Shown: positions 16,410 to 25,314, numbered from the stretch's first letter. The stretch: DNA of 38,165 nucleotides from Chloroflexota bacterium (GCA_028874795.1 JAPPHT010000086.1:1-38165); one strand, 5' to 3'. Notes: generated by a model from the letters alone, not told the origin. Made by a program: numbers and translations.

Positions 16410-19400
16410 CTACAGCGTGACCTTCTTGTAGAGCTGCGGCAGGCGGCGCGGGAGTTCCATGATGTCTGGCAGCACCTCGTAGTTGAGGTCGCCGGTCATG
16501 GTGCGCAGGTAGTCGTGGCCGTTGCGGTCCACGGTCAAGCAGAAGGGCGTGATGTCCAGGTTGCGCGCCTCCATCAGGGCCATGCGCGTGTCCTGCACCG
16601 CGTACTCCTTCTCGACTCCCTCGCGTGAGTAGCCGCGGTCCTGCGGGCGGCCGTCGCTGATGACGAACATGAACTTGGTCTTGGCGTCCACGTTGGCGAG
16701 CTTGGTGGTGGCGTGGCGGATGGCCGGGCCCATGCGCGTGGCGTGGAGCGGCGCAACCTTGTCCATGCGGCGCTTCACTCGGTCGGAGAAGAGCTCCTCG
16801 ACCTCCTTGATGACGTAGAACTCGACGTTCTCGCGTCCGAAGCCGGAGAAGCCGTAGACGCCGTAGCGGTCGCCGATGGTCTCCAGCGCGTTCATCAGCA
16901 GCACCATCGACTCCTTCTCGACGTCGATGATGCGCTTGTACGGACGGCGCGCGGTCTCGCCCCTGCGGGCGCGGAGCCACGCCGTGTACGCAACCGGGTC
17001 TCCGGGTGCGTTCCAGTCGGAATCGCGTGAACTCTCTTCCACAGCCTCCGCCGTGGACGCGCTCATGTCCAGCAGGAAGACAACGGCGACGTCGCGCTCG
17101 TCCTTGTTGCGCCGCCAGTAGATGCGCTCGTCCGGCGTCATGTTGTTGCGCAGATCGATGAGCGCCTCGATGCCGGCGTCAAGGTCCACGTCCTCGCCTT
17201 CGGGCAGGCGCTTCACCTTGCGGTACATCTCCGGGCGGACGGACTCGAACTGCCGCTTGATCTGCTCGATGAGTCCGGCGTAGGCGTGCATCGTCTCGTT
17301 GTAGAAGGCGGTCTCGCCGGAGACGGCGATGCGTTCCTGCACGATGCACCAACGCGGACGGTAGTCGTTGGCGCGGAAGTCCCATTCGTCGTAGGCATAG
17401 GAGCGCGGTTCGAGTGCTTCGAGCGGGCCGCCTTCCTCGTCCACGTGAGGGATCTGGTTGTAGCCGGAGCCTGCGGGGTTCTGCGGGGCGTCCGCGCCCA
17501 TCTCCTTCATCATGTTGGCGGCGACGGTCGTCACCTCGGCGTCGTCCGCAAAGTCGATCTCCGTGGAGTCGCGCAACGCCTGCTCGAGTTCTGCCTGCGA
17601 TATGCCCTGAGCGCTCTCGGAGCCGTCATCGTCGCCGGGCTCTGCCTGTCCTCGCATCTGGGCCAGAAGCTGCACCATCTCCGGCTTGAAATCGCCGCGG
17701 TAGTCGACGTCGTCAGGCGACTCGTACTCGTCGCCCGGCGTCTCCTCCTCTGATTCCTCGGCCTCAGCGCGCAGCCGCGCCACGATCTCTTCCAGCGTGG
17801 GATCTTCGAACTCGGCGTTCGTGAGGTCCAGGACCTCCCAATCGTCCAGCGGAATGAACTCGTTGGGGACCTGGGAGAGGGTGTAGTACATGCGAAGGGC
17901 AGCCTCGGCGGAGTCCTCGGACGTCGCCTCGTGGTTGCGCACGCTGCGAAGGAGACCGGCGAGCTGCATCGCCTGCTCTGTGTAGCGCGACGGGACGTGA
18001 ACATCGGTCGTCTGCCCGAGACTGAGACGGACGAGGGTCTCCATGAGCGCCTGCTGGGCCGGCAGCATCTCGACGGGGCCGCGCGCGGCGAGCGCGTCGC
18101 TCTGCACCCGCCGGTAGCTGGGCGCGAGCCCGCGGTACTGGGAGGTGATGCGGTGGTCGATCCGCGCGCTCTCCGTGGTGGAGAAGAGGTCGGCCGCCAT
18201 CGCGCGCACCGGGAAGAGGTCGAAGAACGACGCGACCTCCGTCGTGCCCGGCGTGGCGCCGAGACCCTCGGCGACGCCCTCGCGGTAATCGTTGAACCCC
18301 GCCGAAGGGGCGTGGAAGTCGAAGTCGAAGCTCTTGAACTCCAGGTGCCCGACCTGATGCGTGGTGACGACCTTGAGCCAGGCGAAGTTCTCACTCTTCG
18401 ACTCGTGCAGGTCAACGTTGGGGGGCAGGAAGACGCTCTTGCCGTCGGTCGTTGCGAACTCGACGGAGACCCAGCCGATGTTGCGGTGGGTGATGTCGTT
18501 CGCCTCCTGCAGTTCGACTTCCGAGCCTGCGAGGGCGTTCGCATACATGCGGAGCAGTCCGTGCACCTTCTCGAGTTCGATGCTGGACGAGAGCTGGTCC
18601 AACAGCGCCTCGGCACGCGCGGACTCGAGCCGGAAGTAGGCGATGCCGGCGTCGGGGTTGTCGTGCAGGAACTCGAGGCCGCGTCCGAACCACGTGTCCA
18701 GTTGCGCGGGGCTGATGCGGTCCAGCACGCTTGGAGCGGTGCGCAGGAAGGCGCTGACGGCCTCGGCGGAGGAGTCCGCGAGGTCTTCCGCGCGCTCCAG
18801 CACCATCGTCTGCAACTCCTGCGGGAGCTGTCCGAGCGAGTGCGCACTCTCCACCATGAACGCGGAGACGTTGCCCAGCCCCTGGCGGGCGAGCCGCTCG
18901 CTGAGGGCGAAGTAGCGCGGACGCAGGCGGCGGTCGACGCTGTTGCCGACCCGCGTCGCCGCCTCGAAGGAGCCGCGGACCTCGCGCCAACTCGTCTCGG
19001 CCAGCACCTTCGCGAGCGATATGAGCTCCTCACGCTCGCTGACCGCGGGCAGGACGCGCTGGCCGAGCACCAGCGCCTCTGCGGCGAGGTCGTAGGAGCG
19101 GCTTGCGAGTGTTTGCACGAGCGAAACGAAGAGCTGCAGCTCGTGGAAGTTCACCTGCTGCACGAGGTCGTCGCTCACGTCGAAGAACCGCGCCGCGAGA
19201 CTGGACGACTTCCATGTGCCCCGCGACAGGCCGCGCCCGAGCGAAGCCCATCCGCTGATGTGCCGGGGAGCGAGGGTAGGGAGGACGCGCGGGCTGGCGC
19301 GGAAGAACGAGGCGGCGATGACGGGCGCTTCCGCAGTGAGCTCCATGCCGCTCTCCGCCCACCGCTCGAACTGGGTGAACCCGATGGTCTGCACGACCTG

Positions 19401-19604
19401 GGGCGATGCCTTGAAGTACTCCGTGGCGGCCTCCCACGCGCGGGGGCCCTGGGCGGCGATGCGGACGCCCTGCTGCGCCCATCGCAGCGCGGGGACCGGG
19501 CCGAGCGCTTCGGTCACCTCGTCGCGGACCGCCTCGTAGGCGGCGATCACCGCGGAGGGGTGCTTCTTCAGCTCCTCGATGACGCTGTCGTGTTCAGTCG
19601 TCAC
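16410..19604 (-). CDS. VWA-domain protein of the CbbO/NorD type
   Basis: A 1064-residue protein with a large helical N-terminal region and a C-terminal von Willebrand A domain. The GTG at 19604 is chosen because it overlaps the Nudix stop in a GTGA junction and has AAGGAG 6 bases upstream. The metal-ion-dependent adhesion site is complete: D-M-S-A-S at about residue 845, a Thr in HATRMGPAIRH, and the Asp in FVISDGRPQD. A long acidic stretch (about residues 620-660) separates the two parts. CbbO and NorD proteins act with a CbbQ/NorQ AAA+ ring to remodel a bound target, such as inhibited RuBisCO or nitric oxide reductase. The cognate ATPase is encoded two genes upstream. The target is not encoded here. 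At over 1000 residues it is longer than typical CbbO/NorD proteins. Confidence 0.87.
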   Translation of the reverse strand: MTTEHDSVIEELKKHPSAVIAAYEAVRDEVTEALGPVPALRWAQQGVRIAAQGPRAWEAATEYFKASPQVVQTIGFTQFERWAESGMELTAEAPVIAASFFRASPRVLPTLAPRHISGWASLGRGLSRGTWKSSSLAARFFDVSDDLVQQVNFHELQLFVSLVQTLASRSYDLAAEALVLGQRVLPAVSEREELISLAKVLAETSWREVRGSFEAATRVGNSVDRRLRPRYFALSERLARQGLGNVSAFMVESAHSLGQLPQELQTMVLERAEDLADSSAEAVSAFLRTAPSVLDRISPAQLDTWFGRGLEFLHDNPDAGIAYFRLESARAEALLDQLSSSIELEKVHGLLRMYANALAGSEVELQEANDITHRNIGWVSVEFATTDGKSVFLPPNVDLHESKSENFAWLKVVTTHQVGHLEFKSFDFDFHAPSAGFNDYREGVAEGLGATPGTTEVASFFDLFPVRAMAADLFSTTESARIDHRITSQYRGLAPSYRRVQSDALAARGPVEMLPAQQALMETLVRLSLGQTTDVHVPSRYTEQAMQLAGLLRSVRNHEATSEDSAEAALRMYYTLSQVPNEFIPLDDWEVLDLTNAEFEDPTLEEIVARLRAEAEESEEETPGDEYESPDDVDYRGDFKPEMVQLLAQMRGQAEPGDDDGSESAQGISQAELEQALRDSTEIDFADDAEVTTVAANMMKEMGADAPQNPAGSGYNQIPHVDEEGGPLEALEPRSYAYDEWDFRANDYRPRWCIVQERIAVSGETAFYNETMHAYAGLIEQIKRQFESVRPEMYRKVKRLPEGEDVDLDAGIEALIDLRNNMTPDERIYWRRNKDERDVAVVFLLDMSASTAEAVEESSRDSDWNAPGDPVAYTAWLRARRGETARRPYKRIIDVEKESMVLLMNALETIGDRYGVYGFSGFGRENVEFYVIKEVEELFSDRVKRRMDKVAPLHATRMGPAIRHATTKLANVDAKTKFMFVISDGRPQDRGYSREGVEKEYAVQDTRMALMEARNLDITPFCLTVDRNGHDYLRTMTGDLNYEVLPDIMELPRRLPQLYKKVTL

Positions 19605-20248
19605 GCGGTCTCCTTGTCCCGCCCCTCGTTGCCGGGGCGCAGGCTTCGCAGCAGGTCCAGCAACTGGGCGAGTATCCACGCCGTCGCGCCGAACACGAGA
19701 TACGGACCGTGAGCGTACGCCTTGCGTTGCAGCAGGCTGCCGTCGGCCTGCAATCTCGCCTCGTGTCGTTCCGCAGCCTCATTCAGCAGGTGGTCGAGCG
19801 GTATCTCGACGATCTCCGCCACCTCGTTCTCGTCGACCTCGAACCGGTACGGATGCGGGATGGTCCCCACCATCGGCCAGACGAGGTAGTCCGTTCGAGT
19901 AAGGACAGGTTCCAGCGCGCCGAGCACATCCACGTCCCCGGGAGCGATGCCCATCTCTTCGTGCGCCTCGCGCAGAGCGCAGGCCAGCATGTCCGGGTCG
20001 GTCGGCTCGTACTTTCCGCCCGGGAAGGCGATCTCGCCCTGGTGCAGGCCAACGAACTGCGAGCGCACGTTGAGGATGACGTGCCATGCACCGTCGTGGT
20101 AGTGCAGCGGTATGAGGACGGCGGCAGGCCGCGCCGCTTCCGCTTTGGGCGGAGCGGACGGCTTGCGCGAGGCGAGCACCGCGCGCAGCGCCTCGATGCG
20201 GGAGGCTGCTTCCGCCGGTATCGGCGTTGTCTGCAAGGTGGCCGCCAT
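19601..20248 (-). CDS. Nudix hydrolase, CoA-pyrophosphatase type
   Basis: A 215-residue Nudix protein. The box reads FPGGKYEPTDPDML followed by ALREAHEEMGI, ending at about residue 101. As in CoA pyrophosphatases, the canonical Glu spacing is altered to a D-containing form while R-E-x-x-E-E-x-G is intact. Such enzymes cleave CoA or acyl-CoA to 3',5'-ADP and a phosphopantetheine. The ATG directly abuts the stop of the AAA+ gene, and its own stop overlaps the VWA gene's GTG by 4 bases, so it is locked between the two motor subunits. With coaE at the head of the same cluster, the unit has two CoA-related genes. Family confident, substrate inferred. Confidence 0.88.
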   Translation of the reverse strand: MAATLQTTPIPAEAASRIEALRAVLASRKPSAPPKAEAARPAAVLIPLHYHDGAWHVILNVRSQFVGLHQGEIAFPGGKYEPTDPDMLACALREAHEEMGIAPGDVDVLGALEPVLTRTDYLVWPMVGTIPHPYRFEVDENEVAEIVEIPLDHLLNEAAERHEARLQADGSLLQRKAYAHGPYLVFGATAWILAQLLDLLRSLRPGNEGRDKETA

Positions 20249-21118
20249 TTACGGGAAGATGGAGGTCACGATCTCCATCACACTCGCCTGTGTCTCGTGG
20301 TCGTCGGTGAGCCCCCAGACGATCGCGACCTCGCACGCCCGGCGGGGCGCGATGCCGTGCTCGATGAGCTTGCCCGCGTAGATGAGCAGGCGTGTACTGA
20401 CGCCCTCCTGGAGGCCTTGGCCGATGAGGTTGCGTACCTTCTCACCGAGCAGGGCGAGCTGCTGGGCCTTCGTGATGTCGACGCCGCTCTCGTGTTGGAT
20501 GATCGGCCCCTCCAGGTCCCGCGGAGGGAAGTCGAACTCGATGGCGATGAAGCGCTGGCGCGTCGAGTGCTTCAGGTCCTTCAGCGCGCTCTGGTAGCCC
20601 GGGTTGTAGGAGATGACCAGCAGGAAGTTGGGGTGCGACTCCAGCACTTCGCCGATCTTCTCGATGTGCAGCAGGCGGCGGTGGTCGGAGAGTGGGTGGA
20701 TCAGGACGGTGGTGTCCTTCCGCGCCTCGACGACTTCGTCGAGGTAGCAGATGCCGCCGTGCTTGACCGCTCGGGTGAGCGGACCGTCTATCCAGCGGGT
20801 CCCCTCCGGTTCGAGGAGGTAGCGTCCCACGAGGTCGCTCGCGGTGAGGTCCTCGTGGCAGGCGACCGTGACGAGGGGCGACATCTGGTCGGCCCTCCCG
20901 TCGCGCTTGCGCGCCTGGTTGAGGCGCCACGACATGTACTCGACGAAGCGCGTCTTGCCGGAACCGGTGGGGCCCTTGAGGAGCACCGGCACGCGCTGGT
21001 GGTAGGCCGCTTCGAATATGTCGATCTCGTCGGCGACTTCGAGGTAGAACGGCTCCTTCTCGATGAAGTACTCCTCGATGTTGTGCTGCTGATAGAGCTG
21101 GGTGGTCTGGTTCGCCAT
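20249..21118 (-). CDS. MoxR-type AAA+ ATPase of the CbbQ/NorQ/GvpN group
   Basis: A 289-residue AAA+ ATPase. The start at 21118 ([10 protein letters not shown]) is taken because AAGGTAG lies about 8 bases before it and the longer frame would overlap coaE. Walker A is GPTGSGKT (49-56), the Walker B stretch [12 protein letters not shown] includes D127-E128, and a sensor-1 Asn is in [12 protein letters not shown]. The C-terminal half has the CbbQ-like [19 protein letters not shown]. These ATPases form hexamers that, with a VWA partner, use ATP to activate or load cofactor into a client enzyme. The VWA partner is at 16410. The gene order ATPase - Nudix - VWA is unusual. Neither RuBisCO nor NorBC is in the window. 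Confidence 0.9.
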   Translation of the reverse strand: MANQTTQLYQQHNIEEYFIEKEPFYLEVADEIDIFEAAYHQRVPVLLKGPTGSGKTRFVEYMSWRLNQARKRDGRADQMSPLVTVACHEDLTASDLVGRYLLEPEGTRWIDGPLTRAVKHGGICYLDEVVEARKDTTVLIHPLSDHRRLLHIEKIGEVLESHPNFLLVISYNPGYQSALKDLKHSTRQRFIAIEFDFPPRDLEGPIIQHESGVDITKAQQLALLGEKVRNLIGQGLQEGVSTRLLIYAGKLIEHGIAPRRACEVAIVWGLTDDHETQASVMEIVTSIFP

Positions 21119-21126
21119 GTGTCGTA

Positions 21127-21726
21127 CTACCTTACGGACAGGATTCTCTCTTCCCACAGTTCATGAACGCGCGACCGGAGGTCTTCCGTCGTGCCGTCGT
21201 TCTCGATGATGGCGTCCGCCCTGCTGAGGGCTGCCTCGGCCCCGCCCTGCGCCTCCGCGCGCCGCCGAACGTCCTCCTGGCGGAGACCGCGGCTCTGCAG
21301 GCGTTCCAGCACCGCGGCGGGGGGCGCGGATACGACCCACACCTCGTCCGCGAGGTCGTCCCACTTCGCCTGGTAGAGGAGCGCGGCGTCTATGACGACG
21401 GCGTGCTCGCCGTTCTGCCGGTGCTGCTCTATCGCCTGCGCCACCTGCTGGCGGATCAACGGGTGGATAGCTGCGTTCAGCCAGGCGAGCGCCTGCGGGT
21501 TGGCGAAAACGAGTTCGCCGAGCCGGGCGCGGTCTATCTCCTGGTCGTCGTTCAGGATGCCGCTGCTGAAGATCTCTACGAGACGCCTCCAGCCGATGGA
21601 CCCCCTGGCGTAGGCGCGGTGCCCTTCGGCGTCGGCGTCTATCACCACTGCGCCGAGTTCCGCGAGGACTCTCGCGGCCTCGCTCTTGCCGGTGCCGATG
21701 CCGCCCGTCAGCCCGATGACCCTCAC
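21127..21726 (-). CDS. coaE: Dephospho-CoA kinase
   Basis: A 199-residue P-loop kinase catalysing the last step of CoA synthesis, ATP-dependent phosphorylation of the ribose 3'-hydroxyl of dephospho-CoA. It begins [20 protein letters not shown] with the P-loop at residues 7-15. The CoA-site motif is [16 protein letters not shown], and the lid region is [20 protein letters not shown]. Length matches the family. The start is a GTG at 21726, with AGGG and GGAGG upstream. It is the first gene of the minus-strand cluster with the AAA+ ATPase, 8 bases away, and diverges from mutS2. Confidence 0.95.
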   Translation of the reverse strand: MRVIGLTGGIGTGKSEAARVLAELGAVVIDADAEGHRAYARGSIGWRRLVEIFSSGILNDDQEIDRARLGELVFANPQALAWLNAAIHPLIRQQVAQAIEQHRQNGEHAVVIDAALLYQAKWDDLADEVWVVSAPPAAVLERLQSRGLRQEDVRRRAEAQGGAEAALSRADAIIENDGTTEDLRSRVHELWEERILSVR

Positions 21727-21833
21727 GTTGCCCTGGGTCCTCCGTTTCCGCGCCGCACGCTCATGCGCGACGGCGCAATGGTTGAGTTTAGCACGCGCGC
21801 CAGCGGGCGTACACGTTAACCTCCCGCCCCCTG

Positions 21834-21839
21834 TAGAAT
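21834..21839 (+). promoter_or_regulatory. Possible -10 element (TAGAAT) for mutS2
   Basis: TAGAAT, preceded by TG, sits 10 bases before the mutS2 ATG in the 123-base divergent gap. A start of transcription 6-8 bases downstream would leave a leader of only a few bases. No -35 hexamer is recognisable at the usual distance. Confidence 0.35.
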
Positions 21840-21849
21840 CCGGGGAACG

Positions 21850-24255
21850 ATGACGAACCTGCCGGACGTGCGGCCCGCTTCAGCGACGGGGCCCGAACTG
21901 CGCGAGCGGACGCTGGAACTGCTGGAGTTCCCCCGCATCCGCGAGGCACTGGCGAGCCATACCCGCACGCCGATGTCCCGCGAACGCGCGCTGGCGTTGA
22001 CACCCGTCTACGACTCAGCGGCGGTCGCCGAACTGCAGCAGGAGACCGCCGAAGCCGGACTACTGCTCGACGAGTCGCTCTCGCTCTCGCTCTCCCACGA
22101 CCCGCGTCCGCTCATCCAGCGCGCCGCGATGGGCGGCATGCTCATGGGGGGCGAGCTCGTCGCCGTCGCCGACGGCCTCGATGCCGCCCGTACAGCGAAG
22201 GCGCTCGGCGGCACGGTCCGGTCGCGGACGCCGCTGCTGCGCAGCCTCACGCGCAACATCGCCGACCTGCGCCCGCTGGAGCGAGAACTGCGCGCGAAGC
22301 TGACGCCCGCCGGCGAGCTGAAGGATGACGCCAGCCCGCTGTTGCTACAGCTCCGCGGGGAGAGCCGCGATGCCTACCACCAGGCTGCAGGCGGGCTGCA
22401 GGCCTACGTGGACTCCGACCTCGGCGCTGAGGTGCTGCAGGACCGGCTCTACACCGTGCGCGGCGGCAGGCTCGTGCTGCCGGTGAAGGCCGACTTCAAG
22501 GGCAGGATGCCCGGCATCGTCCACGGCTCCTCCGACTCCGGCGCGACGCTGTTCATCGAGCCGTTCTCCAACGTGCAGCGCACCAACCGCTGGCGCGAGG
22601 CCGGCGACGCCGAGCAGGAGGAGGTGCGCCGTATCCTGCAGCGCCTCACCCTGAGCGTGGCGCGTCGGGCGGCGGAGGCGATGCATGCGCTGGAGATGGT
22701 CGCGCGCCTGGACGCGGCGCTCGCCAAGGCGCGCTACGCCCGTACCTACCGGGGTGTGGCCGTGGGAGAGGGCGGTTCTGTGCTGCTCGTCGAGGCCCGC
22801 CATCCCCTGCTCGAGACGGCGGTGCCGGTGTCGCTCGCGCTCGAGCAGCCGGTCTCGGTGCTCGTCGTGACCGGCCCGAACACGGGCGGCAAGACGGTCG
22901 CGCTCAAGACGCTCGGTCTGATGGCGCTCATGCGCCAGAGCGGCCTGCTGCTCCCGTGCGCGCCGCAGACCTCGCTGCCGCTCTTCGACGGCGTCTACGC
23001 CGACATCGGCGATCAGCAGAGCATCGAGCTCGCCGTGTCCACGTTCAGCTCCCACGTCACGGCCATCGCCGGGGTCCTGGCGCACGCGACGCCGCGCTCG
23101 CTCGTGCTCTTCGACGAGCTCGGCACGTCGACGGACCCGGAGGAGGGCGCGGCGCTGGGCTGCGCGGTCGCTGCGCACCTCGCGGAGCGGGGCGTGCCGT
23201 GCCTCGTCACGACCCACCACCGGCCGCTGGCGGCGCTTGCCGAGGAGAACGAGGCGATGGAGAACGCCAGCGTCGAACTCGACCCGCAGACCCTCCGCCC
23301 GACGTACAAGCTCACGATGGGCCTGCCCGGCAGGAGCTACGCGCTGGACATCGCGGCCCGCACCGGCCTGGACGCTCGCATCGTCGAGGCCGCGCAACAG
23401 CGGCTCGGCCCCATGCACCGGGAGACGGAGGGACTGCTCGCAGCGATACGCTGGGAGCGCGCGCTGACGCGGGAGAAGCTGGACGAGGCGGAAGCGGAGC
23501 GTGCGCGGGCCGCGCGGCTGTCGGCCCAACTCGCGGAGCAGGTGGAGGACCTGGAGTCTGCGCAGGAGTCCGCGGTGGAGGAGGTGCGGGCGGAACTCCG
23601 GCAGGAGGCGAAGCGCGTCCGCGCGAAGCTCCGCCAGGCTGAGTCTGCAGCGGAGTGGCAGACGTTCCGCGGCGAGCCGCCGCCCCCGCGCGTGCTGGAG
23701 TCGGCGGCGGCCGACGTGGCGGACGTGCAGCGCGCGCTCCGCTCCCGGGTCTGGGGGAAGCGTCCGGCGACCGCGTCCACAGAGCGCAGGGCCAGGCTCG
23801 TCGTCGGAGAGACAGTGGAAGTGGGAGCGCTCGGCATCAAGGGCGCGGTGCTGACCGAGCCCGACAGCGCCGGACGGGTCGAGGTGCTCGTGGGGTCGGC
23901 ACGGCTGCAGATGGACGTGTCGCGCCTGCGCCGCGCTGGCGAGCCCGTCGAAGAGGAACGCGGGCAGCGTCCCGCTCGTTCGAGCGTCGCCATCCCGCTC
24001 TCGACCCCCGCGCCCGGTATCGAGCTTGACGTGCGCGGCGAGCGCGCCAACGAGGCGGTCGAGCGGCTCGACGCCTACCTCGACAGCGCGGTCGCGTACG
24101 GCTTGACGCGCGTCCGCATCGTGCACGGCAAGGGGACGGGCGCGCTGCGCAACGCCGTCTGGCGGCGGCTCGCCGACAGCAGCGTGGTCGCCTCCTACAC
24201 ATTCGCGCCCCGGGAGCGGGGCGGCGACGGCGCGACCGAGGTCGAGCTGCGATAG
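21850..24255 (+). CDS. mutS2: Endonuclease/ribosome-rescue ATPase MutS2
   Basis: An 801-residue MutS2 protein, close to the family's usual 780-800. In order: an N-terminal clamp/lever region without the mismatch-binding domain of MutS; an ABC-type ATPase with Walker A TGPNTGGKT at about residue 340 and Walker B LVLFDELGTSTDP at about 417; a long charged coiled coil at about 530-610; and a C-terminal Smr domain with LDVRG at about 720 and the HGKGTGALR motif. MutS2 suppresses recombination and, in firmicutes, splits collided ribosomes. It is divergent from coaE. Its last codons (D-G-A-T-E-V-E-L-R-stop) are echoed 100 bases downstream around a family B repeat. Confidence 0.96.
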   Translation: MTNLPDVRPASATGPELRERTLELLEFPRIREALASHTRTPMSRERALALTPVYDSAAVAELQQETAEAGLLLDESLSLSLSHDPRPLIQRAAMGGMLMGGELVAVADGLDAARTAKALGGTVRSRTPLLRSLTRNIADLRPLERELRAKLTPAGELKDDASPLLLQLRGESRDAYHQAAGGLQAYVDSDLGAEVLQDRLYTVRGGRLVLPVKADFKGRMPGIVHGSSDSGATLFIEPFSNVQRTNRWREAGDAEQEEVRRILQRLTLSVARRAAEAMHALEMVARLDAALAKARYARTYRGVAVGEGGSVLLVEARHPLLETAVPVSLALEQPVSVLVVTGPNTGGKTVALKTLGLMALMRQSGLLLPCAPQTSLPLFDGVYADIGDQQSIELAVSTFSSHVTAIAGVLAHATPRSLVLFDELGTSTDPEEGAALGCAVAAHLAERGVPCLVTTHHRPLAALAEENEAMENASVELDPQTLRPTYKLTMGLPGRSYALDIAARTGLDARIVEAAQQRLGPMHRETEGLLAAIRWERALTREKLDEAEAERARAARLSAQLAEQVEDLESAQESAVEEVRAELRQEAKRVRAKLRQAESAAEWQTFRGEPPPPRVLESAAADVADVQRALRSRVWGKRPATASTERRARLVVGETVEVGALGIKGAVLTEPDSAGRVEVLVGSARLQMDVSRLRRAGEPVEEERGQRPARSSVAIPLSTPAPGIELDVRGERANEAVERLDAYLDSAVAYGLTRVRIVHGKGTGALRNAVWRRLADSSVVASYTFAPRERGGDGATEVELR

Positions 24256-24267
24256 GGCTGAGAGGGT

Positions 24268-24312
24268 TGTCATGTGAGCGGAGCGTAGCGGAGTCGAAGC
24301 ATCTCTCGGGGA
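24268..24312. repeat. Family B palindromic repeat, copy 2 (left half only)
   Basis: Starts TGTCATGTGAGCGGAG and runs to CATCTCTCGGGGAACG, then loses similarity. The returning arm is missing, so this is a truncated copy. It is flanked by mutS2's 3' end and a decayed second copy of that end. Confidence 0.7.
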
Positions 24313-24331
24313 ACGTCCGCATCAGTCCGCC

Positions 24332-24358
24332 GACGCGACGGAGTTCGAACTGCGATAG
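24332..24358 (+). pseudogene. Decayed duplicate of the mutS2 3' terminus
   Basis: These 27 bases would read D-A-T-E-F-E-L-R-stop, against the real mutS2 end D-G-A-T-E-V-E-L-R-stop at 24226-24255. The match continues into the shared TAGGG after the stop. The copy is not attached to a frame. It may be a remnant of the original gene end left when the repeat or a recombination event replaced it. Confidence 0.55.
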
Positions 24359-24388
24359 GGTGCGCGCGGCCTCGCCGTATACTCGCCA

Positions 24389-24394
24389 TATAAT
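24389..24394 (+). promoter_or_regulatory. Perfect -10 hexamer TATAAT before the small membrane gene
   Basis: TATAAT in otherwise GC-rich DNA, 24 bases before a GTG and 33 bases before an ATG start. The -35 region (around 24366) is GC-rich and does not match consensus. Confidence 0.4.
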
Positions 24395-24418
24395 GGTCTC
24401 GGCGGTACTCCTGCCGGG

Positions 24419-24652
24419 GTGAACGAGATGCAGACCGTGGGACTGGGTCTGTTGCTGCTGGGACTGGTCGGACTGCTCGGCGTGGGAGTCTACTACGCGC
24501 TGGCCGAGCTGTTCGCCGACGACGAGGTCCCGTTCGCGGTGAGACTGTCCGTCGCCGCCGTCATCATCGGGTTCGTAGTGCTGATGGCCTCGGTCATCCG
24601 CGACCGGATACGCGAGAGCAGGGCCGAGCGATTCGAGGAGGTTGATCGATGA
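24419..24652 (+). CDS. Small two-helix membrane protein
   Basis: A 77-residue protein (74 if the ATG at 24428 is the start) with two hydrophobic helices: VGLGLLLLGLVGLLGVGVYY and VAAVIIGFVVLMASVI. A short acidic loop joins them and a charged tail RDRIRESRAERFEEVDR follows. I do not recognise a family. Its TGA overlaps the ATG of the YbjQ-family gene by 4 bases, so the two are made together. It could anchor the YbjQ protein at the membrane. A TATAAT lies just upstream. Confidence 0.7.
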   Translation: MNEMQTVGLGLLLLGLVGLLGVGVYYALAELFADDEVPFAVRLSVAAVIIGFVVLMASVIRDRIRESRAERFEEVDR

Positions 24653-24972
24653 TCCTTGCCACGTCCGACTCAGTGCCGGGGAAGCGCATCACAGAGGTGA
24701 AGGGCCTCGTACAAGGAAACACGATCCGCGCGCGCAACATCGGACGCGACATCGTCGCCGGTCTGCGCAACATCGTGGGCGGGGAGGTGACCGAGTACAC
24801 GCGGCTCATGTCGGAGTCGCGTGAGCAGGCCATCGTGCGGATGGTGGAGCAGGCGGAGAGCATGGGCGCGAACGCCGTCGTCGGCATGCGGTTCGTCACG
24901 TCCATGGTCATGCAGGGGGCCTCGGAGTTGCTCGCCTACGGCACCGCGGTCGTCGTCGAGGACGAAGCCTGA
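24649..24972 (+). CDS. YbjQ/UPF0145 (heavy-metal-binding-like) protein
   Basis: A 107-residue protein of the YbjQ/UPF0145 family (PF01906). The pattern is complete: ITEVKGLVQGNTIRARNIGRD, LVGGEVTEYT-like IVGGEVTEYTRLM, REQAIVRMVEQAESMGANAVVGMRF, and a closing strand YGTAVVVED. The fold forms beta-barrel pentamers; the biochemical role is not established. Translation is coupled by a 4-base overlap to the small membrane protein upstream. It converges with the unknown gene at 24976 with only 3 bases between stops. Confidence 0.9.
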   Translation: MILATSDSVPGKRITEVKGLVQGNTIRARNIGRDIVAGLRNIVGGEVTEYTRLMSESREQAIVRMVEQAESMGANAVVGMRFVTSMVMQGASELLAYGTAVVVEDEA

Positions 24973-24975
24973 GGG

Positions 24976-25314
24976 CTAGACCTTCGCCAGTTCAGCCTGT
25001 ATCTGGGCGATTGCCTCGTCAGCCGCCATTGCTTTGCGGCGCGCCCTGTTGAAGAGTTCTTCCAGGGAGGCGTAGTAGCTGTCCCCGGGAATCATGGACG
25101 TGAAGGACTCGATCTCTTCCCCCAGTGAGTTCTGTATGGTCAGAGCATAGTTCGGCAGGATGCCCGAACCGATGCGGCGGACGGTAACGGAATGCACGGG
25201 GAACGTTACGTTGTAGGCACTGGTCAGAGGAGTCGAGGACCACTCGAGGCGTCCGTTACGTGTCTTGTCCACTAGAGTATCGATCAGCGCGCCGAGGTTC
25301 TTATCCGGGTCCAT
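24976..25314 (-). CDS. Unrecognised 112-residue protein (module partner 2)
   Basis: The start at 25314 is favoured over 25341 because GGAGG lies 6 bases before it. The protein has an N-terminal helix (LGALIDTLVDKTRNGRLEW), a beta-rich middle with alternating strands (YNVTFPVHSVTVRRI, NYALTIQNSLGEEIESF), and a C-terminal helix LEELFNRARRKAMAADEAI. I have a recollection of a widespread unnamed family with the same 'DKT..G.L.W ... LYE.ARRKA.G.D' plan, but no known function. Its start lies inside the end of the membrane gene upstream (14-base overlap). The region is visibly lower in GC than the neighbours, suggesting transfer as a pair. Confidence 0.7.
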   Translation of the reverse strand: MDPDKNLGALIDTLVDKTRNGRLEWSSTPLTSAYNVTFPVHSVTVRRIGSGILPNYALTIQNSLGEEIESFTSMIPGDSYYASLEELFNRARRKAMAADEAIAQIQAELAKV

